Source: Eunapius fragilis
Lineage: Eukaryota; Porifera; Demospongiae; Spongillida; Spongillidae
DNA: 64,000 nucleotides
NCBI GenBank assembly: GCA_963681505.1
Contig: OY811981.1
Span: forward strand, 620,001-684,000
Direction: 5' to 3'
The position numbers were made by a program, and so were the translations under genes. Below are positions 1 through 15,107 of the stretch, piece by piece. How positions within the stretch are numbered: the first letter of the stretch is position 1; each line of letters starts with the position of its first letter. Below the pieces are notes generated by a model. That model searched no databases. It was not told the DNA's origin and saw only the letters and a list, made by a program, of their open reading frames with translations.

Positions 1-3000
1 CCCACTACCACTACAATTACCACTACCAATCCCACTACCAATACCACTACCAATCCCACTACCTCTACCACTACCACTACCAATCCCACTACCAATCCCA
101 TACAACTACAACTACCAATCCCACTACCTCTATCACTATCACCAACAATCCCACTACCACTACCACGCTACCAATCTCACTACCTATCCCACTACCACTA
201 CCACTACCAATCCCCCTACCAATCCCACTACCACTGCAATTACCACTACCAATCCCACTACCAATCCCACTCCCACTACCGCTACCACTACCAATCCCAC
301 TATGACTACCACTACCACTACCAATCCCAGTACCAATGCCACTACCAATACAACTACCAATCCCACTACCTCTACCACTACCACTACCAATCCAACTACA
401 AATCCCACTACCAATCCCACTACCTCTACCACTATCACCACCATTCCCACTACCACTACCACTACCATTACCAATCCCACTACCAATCCCACTAGCACAA
501 CCACTACCAATCCCACTACCACTACCACTTGTAATCCCCCTACCAATCCCACTACCACTACAATTGCCATTACCAATCCCACTACCTATCCCACTACCAA
601 TCCCACTACCACTACCACTACCACTACCAATCCCACTATCTCTACCACTAATACTACCAATCCCACTACCAATCCCACTACCACCACCACTACCAATCCC
701 ACTACCAATCCCACTACCACTACCACTACCAATCCCACTACCACTACCACTACCAATCCCACTACCACTACCAGTACCAATCCCACTACCATTCACGCTA
801 CCACTACAATTGCCACTGTTAATCCCACTGCCAATCCCACTACCAATCCCACTGCCAATCCCACTACAACTACCACTACCACTACCAATCCCACTACGAC
901 TACCACTACCACTACCAATCCCTCTACCAATCCCACTACCACTACCACTACCAATCCCACTACCACTACCACTACCAATCCCACTACCACTACCAGTACC
1001 AATCCCACTACCATTCACGCTACCACTACAATTACCACTGTTAATCCCACTACCAATCCCACTACCAATCCCACTGCCAATCCCACTACAACTACTACTA
1101 CCACTACCAATCCCACTACGACTACCACTACCACTACCAATCCCACTACCAATCCCACTACCAATACAACTACCAATCCCACTACCTCTACCACTACCAC
1201 TACCAATCCCACTACAAATCCCACTTACAATCCCACTACTTCTACCACTATCACCACCATTCCCACTACCACTACCACTACCACTACCATTACCAATCCC
1301 ACTACCAATCCCACTACCAATCCCACTACCAATCCCACTACCAATCCCACTATCAATCCCACTACCACTACCACTACCACTACCACTACTAATCCCACTA
1401 CCACTACCACTACCAATCCAACTACCAATCCCACTACCAATCCCACTACCAATCCCACTACCAATCCCACTACCAATCCCACTACCACTACCACTACCAA
1501 TCCCACTACCAATCCCACTACCAATCCCACTACCAATATCACTACCAATCCCACTACCAATCCCACTACCAATCCCACTACCAATCCCTATACCACTATC
1601 AATCCCACTACCACTACCACTACCAATCCCCCCTACCAATCCCACTACCACAACAATTACCACTACCAATCCCAGTACCAATCCCACTACCACTACCACT
1701 ACCAATCCCACTACCTCTACCACTATCACTACCAATCCCACTACCACTACCACTACCACTACCATTACCAATCCCACTACCTCTACCACTATCACTACCA
1801 ATCCCTCTACCACTACCACTACCACTACCATTACCAATCCCACTACCAATCCCACTACCAATCCCACTACCACTACCACTACCACTACCAATCCCACTTC
1901 CAATCCCACTACCACTACCACTATCAATCCCACTGCCACTACTGCTACCAATCCCCCTACCAATCCCACTACCACTACTATTACCACTACCAATCCCACT
2001 ACCAATCCCACTACCAATCCCACTACCACAACCACTACCACTACCAATCGCACTACCTCTATTACTACCACTACCAATCGCACTACCAATCCCACTACCA
2101 CTACCACTACCAATCCCACTACCTCTACCACTATCACCACCAATCCCAATACCACTACCATTACCAATCCCACTTCCAATCCAATTACCACTACCACTTC
2201 CACTACCACTACCAATCCCACTGTCTCTATCACTACCACTACCAATGCCACTACCAATCCCACTACCACCACCACTACCAATCCCACTACCAATCCCTCT
2301 ACCACTACCACTACCAATCCCACTACCACTACCACTACCAATCCCACTACCACAACCAATCCCACTACCGATCTCACTACCACAACCACGGCCAATCCCA
2401 CTACCACTTCGACTTCCAATCCCATTACCATTACCACTACCAATCACACTACCAATCCCACTACCACTACCACAACCACTACCAATCCCACAACCACTAC
2501 AACTACCACTACCAATCCCACTACCAATCCCACTACCAACCACTACCAATCGCACTACCTCTATCTCTACCACTACCAATCGCACTACCAATCCCACTAC
2601 CACTACCACTACCACTAACAATCCCACTACCTCTACCACTATCACCACCAATCCCACTACCACTACCACTACCACTACCATTACCATTCCCACTTCCAAT
2701 CCCATTACCACTACCACTACCAATCCCACTACCACTTCCACTACCAATCCCACTACCACTACTACTACTAATCCACCTTCCAATCCCACTACCACTACAA
2801 TTACCACTACCAATCCCACTACCAATACCACTACCAATCCCACTACCTCTACCACTACCACTACCAATCGCACTACCAATCCCATACAACTACAACTACC
2901 AATCCCACTACCTCTATCACTATCACCAACAATCCCACTACCACTACCACGCTACTAATCTCACTACCTATCCCACTACCACTACCACTACCAATCCCCC

Positions 3001-4300
3001 TACCAATCCCACTACCACTGCAATTACCACTACCAATCCCACTACCAATCCCACTCCCACTACCGCTACCACTACCAATCCCACTACGACTACCACTACC
3101 ACTACCAATCCCAGTACCAATGCCACTACCAATACAACTACCAATCCCACTACCTCTACCACTACCACTACCAATCCAACTACAAATCCCACTACCAATC
3201 CCACTACCTCTACCACTATCACCACCATTCCCACTACCACTACCACTACCATTACCAATCCCACTACCAATCCCGCTAGCACAACCACTACCAATCCCAC
3301 TACCACTACCACTTGTAATCCCCCTACCAATCCCACTACCACTACAATTGCCATTACCAATCCCACTACCTATCCCACTACCAATCCCACTACCACTACC
3401 ACTACCACTACCAATCCCACTATCTCTACCACTAATACTACCAATCCCACTACCAATCCCACTACCACCACCACTACCAATCCCACTACCAATCCCACTA
3501 CCACTACCACTACCAAACCCACTACCACTACCACTACCAATCCCACTACCACTACCAGTACCAATCCCACTACCATTCACGCTACCACTACAATTGCCAC
3601 TGTTAATCCCACTACCAATCCCACTACCAATCCCACTGCCAATCCCACTACAACTACCACTACCACTACCAATCCCACTACGACTACCACTTCCACTACC
3701 AATCCCTCTACCAATCCCACTACCACTACCACTACCAATCCCACTACCACTACCAGTACCAATCCCACTACCATTCACGCTACCACTACAATTGCCACTG
3801 TTAATCCCACTACCAATCCCACTACCAATCCCACTGCCAATCCCACTACAACTACCACTACCACTACCAATCCCACTACGACTACCACTACCACTACCAA
3901 TCCCTCTACCAATCCCACTATCACTACCACTACCAATCCCACTACCACTACCACTACCAATCCCACTACCACTACCAGTACCAATCCCACTACCATTCAC
4001 GCTACCACTACAATTACCACTGTTAATCCCACTACCAATCCCACTACCAATCCCACTGCCAATCCCACTACAACTACTACTACCACTACCAATCCCACTA
4101 CGACTACCACTACCACTACCAATCCCACTACCAATCCCACTACCAATACAACTACCAATCCCACTACCTCTACCACTACCACTACCAATCCCACTACAAA
4201 TCCCACTACCAATCCCACTACTTCTACCACTATCACCACCATTCCCACTACCACTACCACTACCACTACCATTACCAATTCCACTACCAATCCCACTACC
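1..4300. repeat. 12-bp/6-bp satellite array, block A
   Basis: Tandem CCCACTACCAAT units are interspersed with short runs of CACTAC. The + strand is almost free of G. Variant units (CCCATACAAC, ACCACGCTACC, CATTCACGCTACC, AATCCCCCTACC) act as landmarks and show large-scale duplication: the CCCATACAACTACAACTACC landmark occurs at 97, 2881 and again at 13881 in block C. The sequence from 2881 runs into 62-bp island 1, while the copy from 97 does not reach an island. Long open frames on both strands follow from the stop-free, 3n-long units and are not evidence of coding. Confidence 0.95.
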
Positions 4301-5298
4301 GGCACAATTCAGCGCGCTGCTACCGATTGCTGCACTTTCACGGGATCTATCTGTAACAATTCGGCGCAATTCGGCACGCATGGACGGATTGGTGCGCTTC
4401 GGCTGGACCAATCTGTAACAATTCGGCGCAATTCGGCGTGGTACGACCGATTGCTGCACATTCACGGGATCAATCTGTAACAATTCGGCTCAATTAGTCG
4501 CGCATGGACGGATTGGTGTGCTTCGGCTGGACCAATCTGTAACAATTCGGCGCAATTCGACGTGGTACGACAGAGTGTTGCACTTTCACGGGATCAATTT
4601 TGTATCAATTCGGCGCAATTCGGCGCGCTGCGACGGATTGCTGCATTATCGCGGGATCAATCTGCAACAATTCGGCACAATTCGGCGCGCTGCGACCAAT
4701 TGCTGCACTTTCACAGGTTCAATCTGTAACAATTCAGAGCAATTCGGCGTGCTGCAATGGATTGGTGCACTTTTGCGGGATCAATCTGTAACAACTCAGC
4801 GTAATTCGGCGCGCTGCGACGGATTGCTGCACTTTCATGGGATCAATCAGTAACAATTCGGCGCAATTCGGAGCGCTGCGACGGATTGGTGCACTTTCGC
4901 GGGAGCAATATGCAACAATTCGGCACACTTCAGCGCGCTGGTACCGATTGCTGCACTTTCACGGGTTCTATCTGTAACAATTCGGCACAATTAGTCGCGC
5001 ATGGACGGATTGGTGCGCTTCGGCTGGACCAATCAGTAACAATTCGGCGCAAATCAGGATGGAACGAACGATTGCTGCACATTCACTGGATCAATCTGTA
5101 ACAACTCAGCGCAATTCGGCGCGATGCGACAGATTGTTGCACTTTGACTGGATCAATCTGTATCAATTCGGCGCAATTCGGAGCGCTGCGACGGATTGCT
5201 GCATTATCGCGGGATCAATCTGCAACAATCTGCAACAATTCGGCACAATTCAACGCGATGCGACCAATTGCTGCACTTTCACGAGTTCAATCTGTAAT
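4301..5298. repeat. 62-bp satellite island 1
   Basis: About sixteen units of a 62-bp monomer. Each has two CAATTCGGCG-like decamers, a variable core (GCTGCGACGGATTGCTGCAC or related), then CGGGATCAATCTGTAA. The left junction is ...CCCACTACCGGCACAATTCAGCG, a type shared with islands 3 and 4. The right junction is ...TCTGTAATAATACCAATCCC, shared with most islands. Relative to island 3 it lacks one 62-bp unit near its left end. Short open frames of 60-110 codons arise because 62 is not a multiple of 3 and frames rotate; none looks like a gene. Confidence 0.93.
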
Positions 5299-6690
5299 AA
5301 TACCAATCCCACTACCAATCCCACTACCAATCCCGCTAGCAATCCCACTACCAATCCCACTACCAATCCCACTACCACTACCACTACCACTACCAATCCC
5401 ACTACCAATCCCACTACCAATCCCACTACCACTACCACTACCAATCCCACTACCAATCCCACTACCAATCCCACTACCAATCCCACTACTAGTCCCACTA
5501 CCAATCCCACTACCAATCCCACTACCAATCCCACAACCAATCCCACTACCAATCCCACTACCACTACCATTTACAATCCCACTACCAATCCCACTACCTC
5601 TACCACTACAACTACCAATCCCACTACCAATCCCACTACCAATCCCACTACCAATCCCACTACCAATCCCACTACCAATCCCACTACCAATCCCACTACC
5701 AATCCCACTACCAATCCCACTACCAATCCCACTACCAATACCACTACCAATCCCACTACCAATCCCACTACCAATCCCACTACCAATCCCACTACCAATC
5801 CTACTACCAATCCCACTACCAATCCCACTACCAATCCCACTACCAATCCCACTACCAATCCCACTACCAATCCCACTACCAATCCCACTACCACTACCAC
5901 TACCACTGCCAATCTCACAACCAATCCCACTACCAATCACACTACCAATCCCACTACCAATCCCACTACCAATCCCACTACCAATCCCACTACCACTACC
6001 ACTACCACTACCAATCCCACTACCAATCCCACTACCAATCCCACTACCAATCCCACTACCAATCCCACTACCAATCCCACTACCAATCCCACTACCAATA
6101 CCACCACCAATCCCACTACCAATCCTACTACCAATCCCACTACCAATCCCACTACCACTACCACTACCAATCCACTACGATTCCCACTACCACTACCACT
6201 ACCAATCCCACTACCAATCCCACTACCACTACTAATACCAATCCCACTACCAATACCACTACTAATCCCCCTACCAATCAGACTACCACTACAATTACCA
6301 CTACCAATCCTACTACCAATCCCACTACCAATCCCACTACCAATCCCACTACCACTACCACTACCATTTACAATCCCACTACCAATCCCACTACCTCTAC
6401 CACTACCACTACCAATCCCACTACCAATCCAACTACCAATCCCACTACCAATCCCACTACCACTACCACTACCATTCCACTACGATTCCCACTACCACTA
6501 CCACTACCAATCCCACTACCAATCCCACTACCACTACTAATACCAATCCCACTACCACTACCGCTACTAATCCCCCTACCAATCAGACTACCACTACAAT
6601 TACCACTACCAATCCCACTTCCACTACACTACCAATCCCACTACCAATCCCACTACCACTTCAATTACCACTACCAATCCCGCTACCAAT
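5299..6690. repeat. 12-bp/6-bp satellite array, block B
   Basis: Mostly perfect CCCACTACCAAT with CACTAC runs. It starts at the common junction and soon carries the CCCGCTAGCAAT variant (near 5332) that also follows islands 3, 7, 8 and 9. The last 500 bp contains phase-breaking units and the CAATTACCACTACC variants that lead into island 2. Confidence 0.95.
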
Positions 6691-8258
6691 CAATTATGGC
6701 GCGATCAATCCCCATCAATTCGGCGCATTTCGGCGCGCATGGACGGTTTGGTGCCCTTCGGCTGGACCAATCTGTAACAATTCTGCACAATTCGGCGTGG
6801 TACGACCGATTGCTGCACATTCACAGGATCAAACCGCAACAACTCAGCGCAATTCGGCACGATGCGACAGATTGTTGCACTTTCACGGGATCAATCTGTA
6901 TCAAATGGGCGCAATTCGGTGCGCATGGACAGATTGGTGCGCTTCGCCGGGATCAATCTGCAACAATTCGGCACAATTCGGCGCGCTGCGACGGATTGCT
7001 GCACTTTCACGGGTTCAATCTGTAACAATTCAGAATAATTCGGCGCGCTGCAACGGATTGGTGCACTTTCGCGGTGGCAATATGCAACAATTCGGCACAA
7101 TTCAGCGCGCTTGTACCAATTGCTGCACTTTCACGGGTTCTATCTGTAACAATTCGGCGCAATTCGGCGCGCATGGACGGATTGGTGCGCTTCGGCTGAA
7201 CCAATCTGTAAAAATTCGGCACAATTCGGCGTGGTACGACCGATTGCTGCACATTGACGGGATCAATCTGTAACAACTCAGCGCAATTCGGCGCGATGCG
7301 ACAGATTGTTGCACTTTCACGGGATCAATCTGTATCAATTCGGCGCGCTGCGTCGGATTGCTGCATTATCGCGGGATCAATCTGCAACAATTCGGCACAA
7401 TTCGGCGCGCTGCGACAGATTGCACCACTTTCACGGGTTCAATCTGTAACAATTCAGCGCAATTCGGCGCGCTGCAATGGATTGGTGCACTTTTGCGGGA
7501 TCAATCTGCAACAATTCGGCACAATTCGGCGCGATGCGACAGATTGCACCACTTTCGAGGAACCAATCTGTAACAATTCGGGGCGCTGCAACGGATTGCT
7601 GCACTTTCACCGGGACAAATCTGTAACAATTCAGCGCAATTCGGCGAGCTGCGACAGAATCCTGCACTTTTGCAGGATCAATCAGTAACAATTCGGCGCA
7701 ATTCGGCGTGGTGTGACCGATTGCTGCACATTCAAGGGATCAATCTGTAACAACTCAGCGTAATTCGGCGCGCTGCGACGGATTGCTGCACTCTCATGGG
7801 ATCAATCAGTAACAATTCGGCGCAATTCGGAGCGCTGCGACGGATTGGTGCACTTTCGCGGGAGCAATATGCAACAATTCGGCACACTTCAGCGCGCTGC
7901 TACCGATTGCTGCACTTTCACGGGTTCTCTCTGTAACAATTGGGCACAATTAGTCGCGCATGGACGGATTGGTGCGCTTCGGCTGGACCAACCTGTAACA
8001 ATTCGGCGCAATTCGGCTTGGAACGAACGATTGCTGCACATTCACTGGATCAATCTGTAACAACTCAGCGCAATTCGGCGCGATGCGACAGATTGTTGCA
8101 CTTTGACTGGATAAATCTGTATCAATTCGGCGCAATTCGGAGCGCTGCGACGGATTGCTGCATTATCGCGGGATCAATCTGCAACAATCTGCAACAATTC
8201 GGCACAATTCGGCGCGATGCGACCAATTGCTGCACTTTCACGAGTTCAATCTGTAATA
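6691..8258. repeat. 62-bp satellite island 2
   Basis: A run of 62-bp monomers with several 52-bp units that lack one decamer, for example around 7335-7390 and 7575-7600. The left junction is the TTATGGCG(C/G)GATCAATCCCC type, shared with islands 7, 8 and 9. The right end has the same ordered set of variant monomers as islands 1, 3, 7, 8 and 9, finishing at TCTGTAATAATACC. The first array units after it carry CCCACAACCAATCTTGCTAGC, a diverged version of the usual CCCGCTAGC landmark. Confidence 0.93.
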
Positions 8259-11200
8259 ATACCAATCCCACTACCAATCCCACAACCAATCTTGCTAGCA
8301 ATCCCACTACCAATCCCACTACCAATCCCACTACCACTACCACTACCACTACCAATCCCACTACCAATCCCACTACCACTACCACTACCAATCCCACTAC
8401 CAATCCCACTACCAATCCCACTACTAATCCCATTACTAGTCCGACTACCAATCCCACTACCAATCCCACTACCACTACCATTTACAATCCCACTACCAAT
8501 CCCACTACCTCTACCACTACCACTACCAATCCCACTACCAATCCCACTACCAATCCCACTACCAATCCCACTACCAATCCCACTACCAATCCCACTACCA
8601 ATCCCACTACCAATCCCACTACCAATCCCACTACCAATCCCACTACCAATCCCACTACCAATCCCACTACCAATCCCACTACCAATCCCACTACCAATCC
8701 CACTAGCAATCCTACTACCAATCCCACTACCAATCCCACTACCAATCCCACTACCAATCCCACTACCAATCCCACTACCAATCCCACTACCAATCGCACT
8801 ACCACTACCACTACCACTACCAATCCCACAACCAATCCCACTACCAATCCCACTACCAATCCCACTACCAATCCCACTACCAATCCCACTACCAATCCCA
8901 CTACCACTACCACTACCACTACCAATCCCACTACCAATCCCACTACCAATCCCACTACCAATCCCACTACCAATCCCACTACCAATCCCACTACCAATCC
9001 CACTACCAATACCACCACCAATCCCACTACCAATCCTACTACCAATCCCACTACCAATCCCACTACCAATCCCACTACCACTACCACTACCATTTACAAT
9101 CCCACTACCAATCCAACTACCTCTACCACTACCACTACCAATCCCACTACCAATCCCACTACCAATCCCACTACCAATCCCACTACCAATCCCACTACCA
9201 ATCCCACTACCAATCCCACTACCAATCCCACTACCAATCCCACTACCAATCCCACTACCAATCCCACTACCAATCCCACTACCAATCCCACTACCAATCC
9301 CACTACCAATCCCACTACCAATCCCACTACCAATCCCACTACCAATCCCATTACCAATCGCACTACCAATCCCACTACCAATCCCACTACCAATCCCACT
9401 ACCAATCCCACTACCAATCCCACTACCACTACCACTACCACTACCACTACCACTACCAAACCCACTACCAATCCCACTACCAATCCCACTACCAATCCCA
9501 CCACCAATCCTACTACCAATCCCACTACCAATCCCACTACCAATCCCACTACCAATCCCACTACCAATCCCACTACCAATCCCACTACCAATCCCACTAC
9601 GAATCCCACTACTAATCCCACTACCAATCCCACTACCAATCCCACTACCACTACCACTACCACTACCAATCCCACTACCAATCCCACTACCAATCCCACC
9701 ACCAATCCCACTACCAATCCCACTACCAATCCCACTACCAATCCCACTACCAATCCCACTACCAATCCCACTACCAATCCCACTACCAATCCCACTACCA
9801 ATCCCACTACTAATCCCACTACCAATCCCACTACCAATGCCACTACCACTACCACTACCACTACCACTACTAATCCCACTACCACTACCACTACCAATCC
9901 AACTACCAATCCCACTACCAATCCCACTACCAATCCCACTACCAATCCCACTACCAATCCCACTACCAATCCCACTACCACTACCACTACCAATCCCACT
10001 ACCAATCCCACTACCAATCCCACTACCAATATCACTACCAATCCCACTACCAATCCCACTACCAATCCCACTACCAATCCCTATACCACTATCAATCCCA
10101 CTACCACTACCACTACCAATCCCCCCTACCAATCCCACTACCACTACAATTACCACTACCAATCCCACTACCAATCCCACTACCACTACCACTACCAATC
10201 CCACTACCTCTACCACTATCACTACCAATCCCACTACCACTACCACTACCACTACCATTACCAATCCCACTACCTCTACCACTATCACTACCAATCCCTC
10301 TACCACTACCACTACCACTACCATTACCAATCCCACTACCAATCCCACTACCACTACCACTACCACTACCAATCCCACTACCAATCCCACTACCACTACC
10401 ACTACCAATCCCACTACCTCTACCACTATCACTACCAATCCCACTACCACTACCACTACCACTACCATTACCAATCCCACTACCTCTACCACTATCACTA
10501 CCAATCCCTCTACCACTACCACTACCACTACCATTACCAATCCCACTACCAATCCCACTACCAATATCACTACCAGTCCCACTACCAATCCCACTACCAA
10601 TCCCACTACCAATCCCTATACCACTATCAATCCCACTACCACTACCACTACCAATCCCCCCTACCAATCCCACTACCACTACAATTACCACTACCAATCC
10701 CACTACCAATCCCATTACCACTACCACTACCAATCCCACTACCTCTACCACTATCACTACCAATCCCACTACCACTACCACTACCACTACCATTACCAAT
10801 CCCACTACCTCTACCACTATCACTACCAATCCCTCTACCACTACCACTACCACTACCATTACCAATCCCACTACCAATCCCACTACCAATCCCACTACCA
10901 CTACCACTACCACTACCAATCCCACTACCAATCCCACTACCAATCCCACTACCAATCCCACTACCAATCCCACTACCAATCCCACTACCAATCCCACTAC
11001 CAATACCACCACCAATCCCACTACCAATCCTACTACCAATCCCACTACCAATCCCACTACCAATCCCACTACCACTACCACTACCATTTACAATCCCACT
11101 ACCAATCCAACTACCTCTACCACTACCACTACCAATCCCACTACCAATCCCACTACCAATCCCACTACCAATCCCACTACCAATCCCACTACCAATCCCA

Positions 11201-14200
11201 CTACCAATCCCACTACCAATCCCACTACCAATCCCACTACCAATCCCACTACCAATCCCACTACCAATCCCACTACCAATCCCACTACCAATCCCACTAC
11301 CAATCCCACTACCAATCCCACTACCAATCCCACTACCAATCCCATTACCAATCGCACTACCAATCCCACTACCAATCCCACTACCAATCCCACTACCAAT
11401 CCCACTACCAATCCCACTACCACTACCACTACCACTACCACTACCACTACCAAACCCACTACCAATCCCACTACCAATCCCACTACCAATCCCACCACCA
11501 ATCCTACTACCAATCCCACTACCAATCCCACTACCAATCCCACTACCAATCCCACTACCAATCCCACTACCAATCCCACTACCAATCCCACTACGAATCC
11601 CACTACTAATCCCACTACCAATCCCACTACCAATCCCACTACCACTACCACTACCACTACCAATCCCACTACCAATCCCACTACCAATCCCACCACCAAT
11701 CCCACTACCAATCCCACTACCAATCCCACTACCAATCCCACTACCAATCCCACTACCAATCCCACTACCAATCCCACTACCAATCCCACTACCAATCCCA
11801 CTACTAATCCCACTACCAATCCCACTACCAATGCCACTACCACTACCACTACCACTACCACTACTAATCCCACTACCACTACCACTACCAATCCAACTAC
11901 CAATCCCACTACCAATCCCACTCCCAATCCCACTACCAATCCCACTACCAATCCCACTACCAATCCCACTACCACTACCACTACCAATCCCACTACCAAT
12001 CCCACTACCAATCCCACTACCAATATCACTACCAATCCCACTACCAATCCCACTACCAATCCCACTACCAATCCCTATACCACTATCAATCCCACTACCA
12101 CTACCACTACCAATCCCCCCTACCAATCCCACTACCACTACAATTACCACTACCAATCCCACTACCAATCCCACTACCACTACCACTACCAATCCCACTA
12201 CCTCTACCACTATCACTACCAATCCCACTACCACTACCACTACCACTACCATTACCAATCCCACTACCTCTACCACTATCACTACCAATCCCTCTACCAC
12301 TACCACTACCACTACCATTACCAATCCCACTACCAATCCCACTACCACTACCACTACCACTACCAATCCCACTACCAATCCCACTACCACTACCACTACC
12401 AATCCCACTACCTCTACCACTATCACTACCAATCCCACTACCACTACCACTACCACTACCATTACCAATCCCACTACCTCTACCACTATCACTACCAATC
12501 CCTCTACCACTACCACTACCACTACCATTACCAATCCCACTACCAATCCCACTACCAATATCACTACCAGTCCCACTACCAATCCCACTACCAATCCCAC
12601 TACCAATCCCTATACCACTATCAATCCCACTACCACTACCACTACCAATCCCCCCTACCAATCCCACTACCACTACAATTACCACTACCAATCCCACTAC
12701 CAATCCCATTACCACTACCACTACCAATCCCACTACCTCTACCACTATCACTACCAATCCCACTACCACTACCACTACCACTACCATTACCAATCCCACT
12801 ACCTCTACCACTATCACTACCAATCCCTCTACCACTACCACTACCACTACCATTACCAATCCCACTACCAATCCCACTACCAATCCCACTACCACTACCA
12901 CTACCACTACCAATCCCACTTCCACTCCCACTACCACTACCACTATCAATCCCACTGCCACTACTGCTACCAATCCCCCTACCAATCCCACTACCACTAC
13001 TATTACCACTACCAATCCCACTACCAATCCCACTACCAATCCCACTACCACAACCACTACCACTACCAATCGCACTACCTCTATTACTACCACTACCAAT
13101 CGCACTACCAATCCCACTACCACTACCACTACCAATCCCACTACCTCTACCACTATCACCACCAATCCCAATACCACTACCATTACCAATCCCACTTCCA
13201 ATCCAATTACCACTACCACTTCCACTACCACTACCAATCCCACTGTCTCTATCACTACCACTACCAATCCCACTACCAATCCCACTACCACCACCACTAC
13301 CAATCCCACTACTAATCCCACTACCACTACCACTACCAATCCCACTACCACTACCACTACCAATCCCACTACCACAACCAATCCCACTACCGATCCCACT
13401 ACCACAACCACGGCCAATCCCACTACCACTTCGACTTCCAATCCCATTACCATTACCACTACCAATCACACTACCAATCCCACTACCACTACCACAACCA
13501 CTACCAATCCCACAACCACTACAACTACCACTACCAATCCCACTACCAATCGCACTACCTTTATCTCTACCACTACCAATCGCACTACCAATCCCACTAC
13601 CACTACCACTACCACTAACAATCCCACTACCTCTACCACTATCACCACCAATCCCACTACCACTACCACTACCACTACCATTACCATTCCCACTTCCAAT
13701 CCCATTACCACTACCACTACCAATCCCACTACCACTTCCACTACCAATCCCACTACCACTACTACTACTAATCCACCTTCCAATCCCACTACCACTACAA
13801 TTACCACTACCAATCCCACTACCAATACCACTACCAATCCCACTACCTCTACCACTACCACTACCAATCCCACTACCAATCCCATACAACTACAACTACC
13901 AATCCCACTACCTCTATCACTACCACCAACAATCCCACTACCACTACCACGCTACCAATCTCACTACCTATCCCACTACCACTACCACTACCAATCTCCC
14001 TACCAATCCCACTACCACTGCAATTACCACTACCAATCCCACTACCAATCCCACTCCCACTACCGCTACCACTACCAATCCCACTACGACTACCACTACC
14101 ACTACCAATCCCAGTACCAATGCCACTACCAATACAACTACCAATCCCACTACCTCTACCACTACCACTACCAATCCAACTACAAATCCCACTACCAATC

Positions 14201-15107
14201 CCACTACCTCTACCACTATCACCACCATTCCCACTACCACTACCACTACCATTACCAATCCCACTACCAATCCCACTAGCACAACCACTACCAATCCCAC
14301 TACCACTACCACTTGTAATCCCCCTACCAATCCCACTACCACTACAATTGCCATTACCAATCCCACTACCTATCCCACTACCAATCCCACTACCACTACC
14401 ACTACCACTACCACTACCAATCCCACTATCTCTATCACTAATACTACCAATCCCACTACCAATCCCACTACCACCACCACTACCAATCCCACTACCAATC
14501 CCACCTCCACTACCACTACCAATCCCACTACCACTACCACTACCAATCCCACTACCACTACCAGTACCAATCCCACTACCATTCACGCTACCACTACAAT
14601 TGCCACTGTTAATCCCACTACCAATCCCACTACCAATCCCACTGCCAATCCCACTACAACTACCACTACCACTACCAATCCCACTACGACTACCACTACC
14701 ACTACCAATCCCTCTACCAATCCCACTACCATTACCACTACCAATCCCACTACCACTACCACTACCAATCCCACTACCACTACCAGTACCAATCCCACTA
14801 CCATTCACGCTACCACTACAATTACCACTGTTAATCCCACTACCAATCCCACTACCAATCCCACTGCCAATCCCACTACAACTACTACTACCACTACGAA
14901 TCCCACTACGACTACCACTACCACTACCAATCCCACTACCAATCCCACTACCAATACAACTACCAATCCCACTACCTCTACCACTACCACTACCAATCCC
15001 ACTACAAATTCCACTACCAATCCCACTACTTCTACCACTATCACCACCATTCCCACTACCACACCACTACCACTACCATTACCAATTCCACTACCAATCC
15101 CACTACC
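8259..15107. repeat. 12-bp/6-bp satellite array, block C
   Basis: The longest island-free stretch in the left half. It contains a direct tandem duplication with an offset of 1994 bp (about 8880-10873 and 10874-12867). The copy of the block A landmark at 13881 then leads through ACCATTCACGCTACC units to island 3. Confidence 0.95.
8880..12867. repeat. Tandem duplication, offset 1994 bp
   Basis: Rare variants recur at a constant 1994-bp spacing: ACCACCACCAAT at 9011/11005, CCATTTACAATCCC near 9090/11084, and the CCCCCCTACC unit near 10124/12118. Similarity starts near 8880/10874 and fails near 10924/12918. Copies look nearly identical by eye; small differences exist, such as CCCACTCCCAAT at about 11926 in the second copy. 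Boundaries are approximate because simple array flanks the copies. Confidence 0.85.

Noticed and set aside
1-300. Telomeric repeat
   Set aside because: The strand bias is telomere-like, but the 12-bp unit is not a known telomere repeat and is interrupted by another satellite and a transposon.
302-4480. 1,392-codon and similar giant open frames (TTTNPTT, PIPL, GIGS, VVGL proteins)
   Set aside because: Open in all six frames because the 12- and 6-bp units have no stops and keep frame. No start context, domains, codon bias or end signals support a gene.
4660-4720. CENP-B box in the 62-bp monomer
   Set aside because: ATTCGGCGCAATTCGG resembles the start of the box, but the CGGG core is displaced by one base, so the consensus is not met.
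4700-4735. tRNA-type B box (GGTTCAATCTG) in the 62-bp monomer
   Set aside because: Only the GGTTC part fits; the CC end and a paired A box are missing, and no cloverleaf is possible.
4518-4853. Short open frames (60-144 codons) in the 62-bp islands, with repeated RNSARCDGLLHF / NNSAQFGA motifs
   Set aside because: They are the same monomer read in rotating frames on both strands. All frames are similarly open; no evidence of coding.
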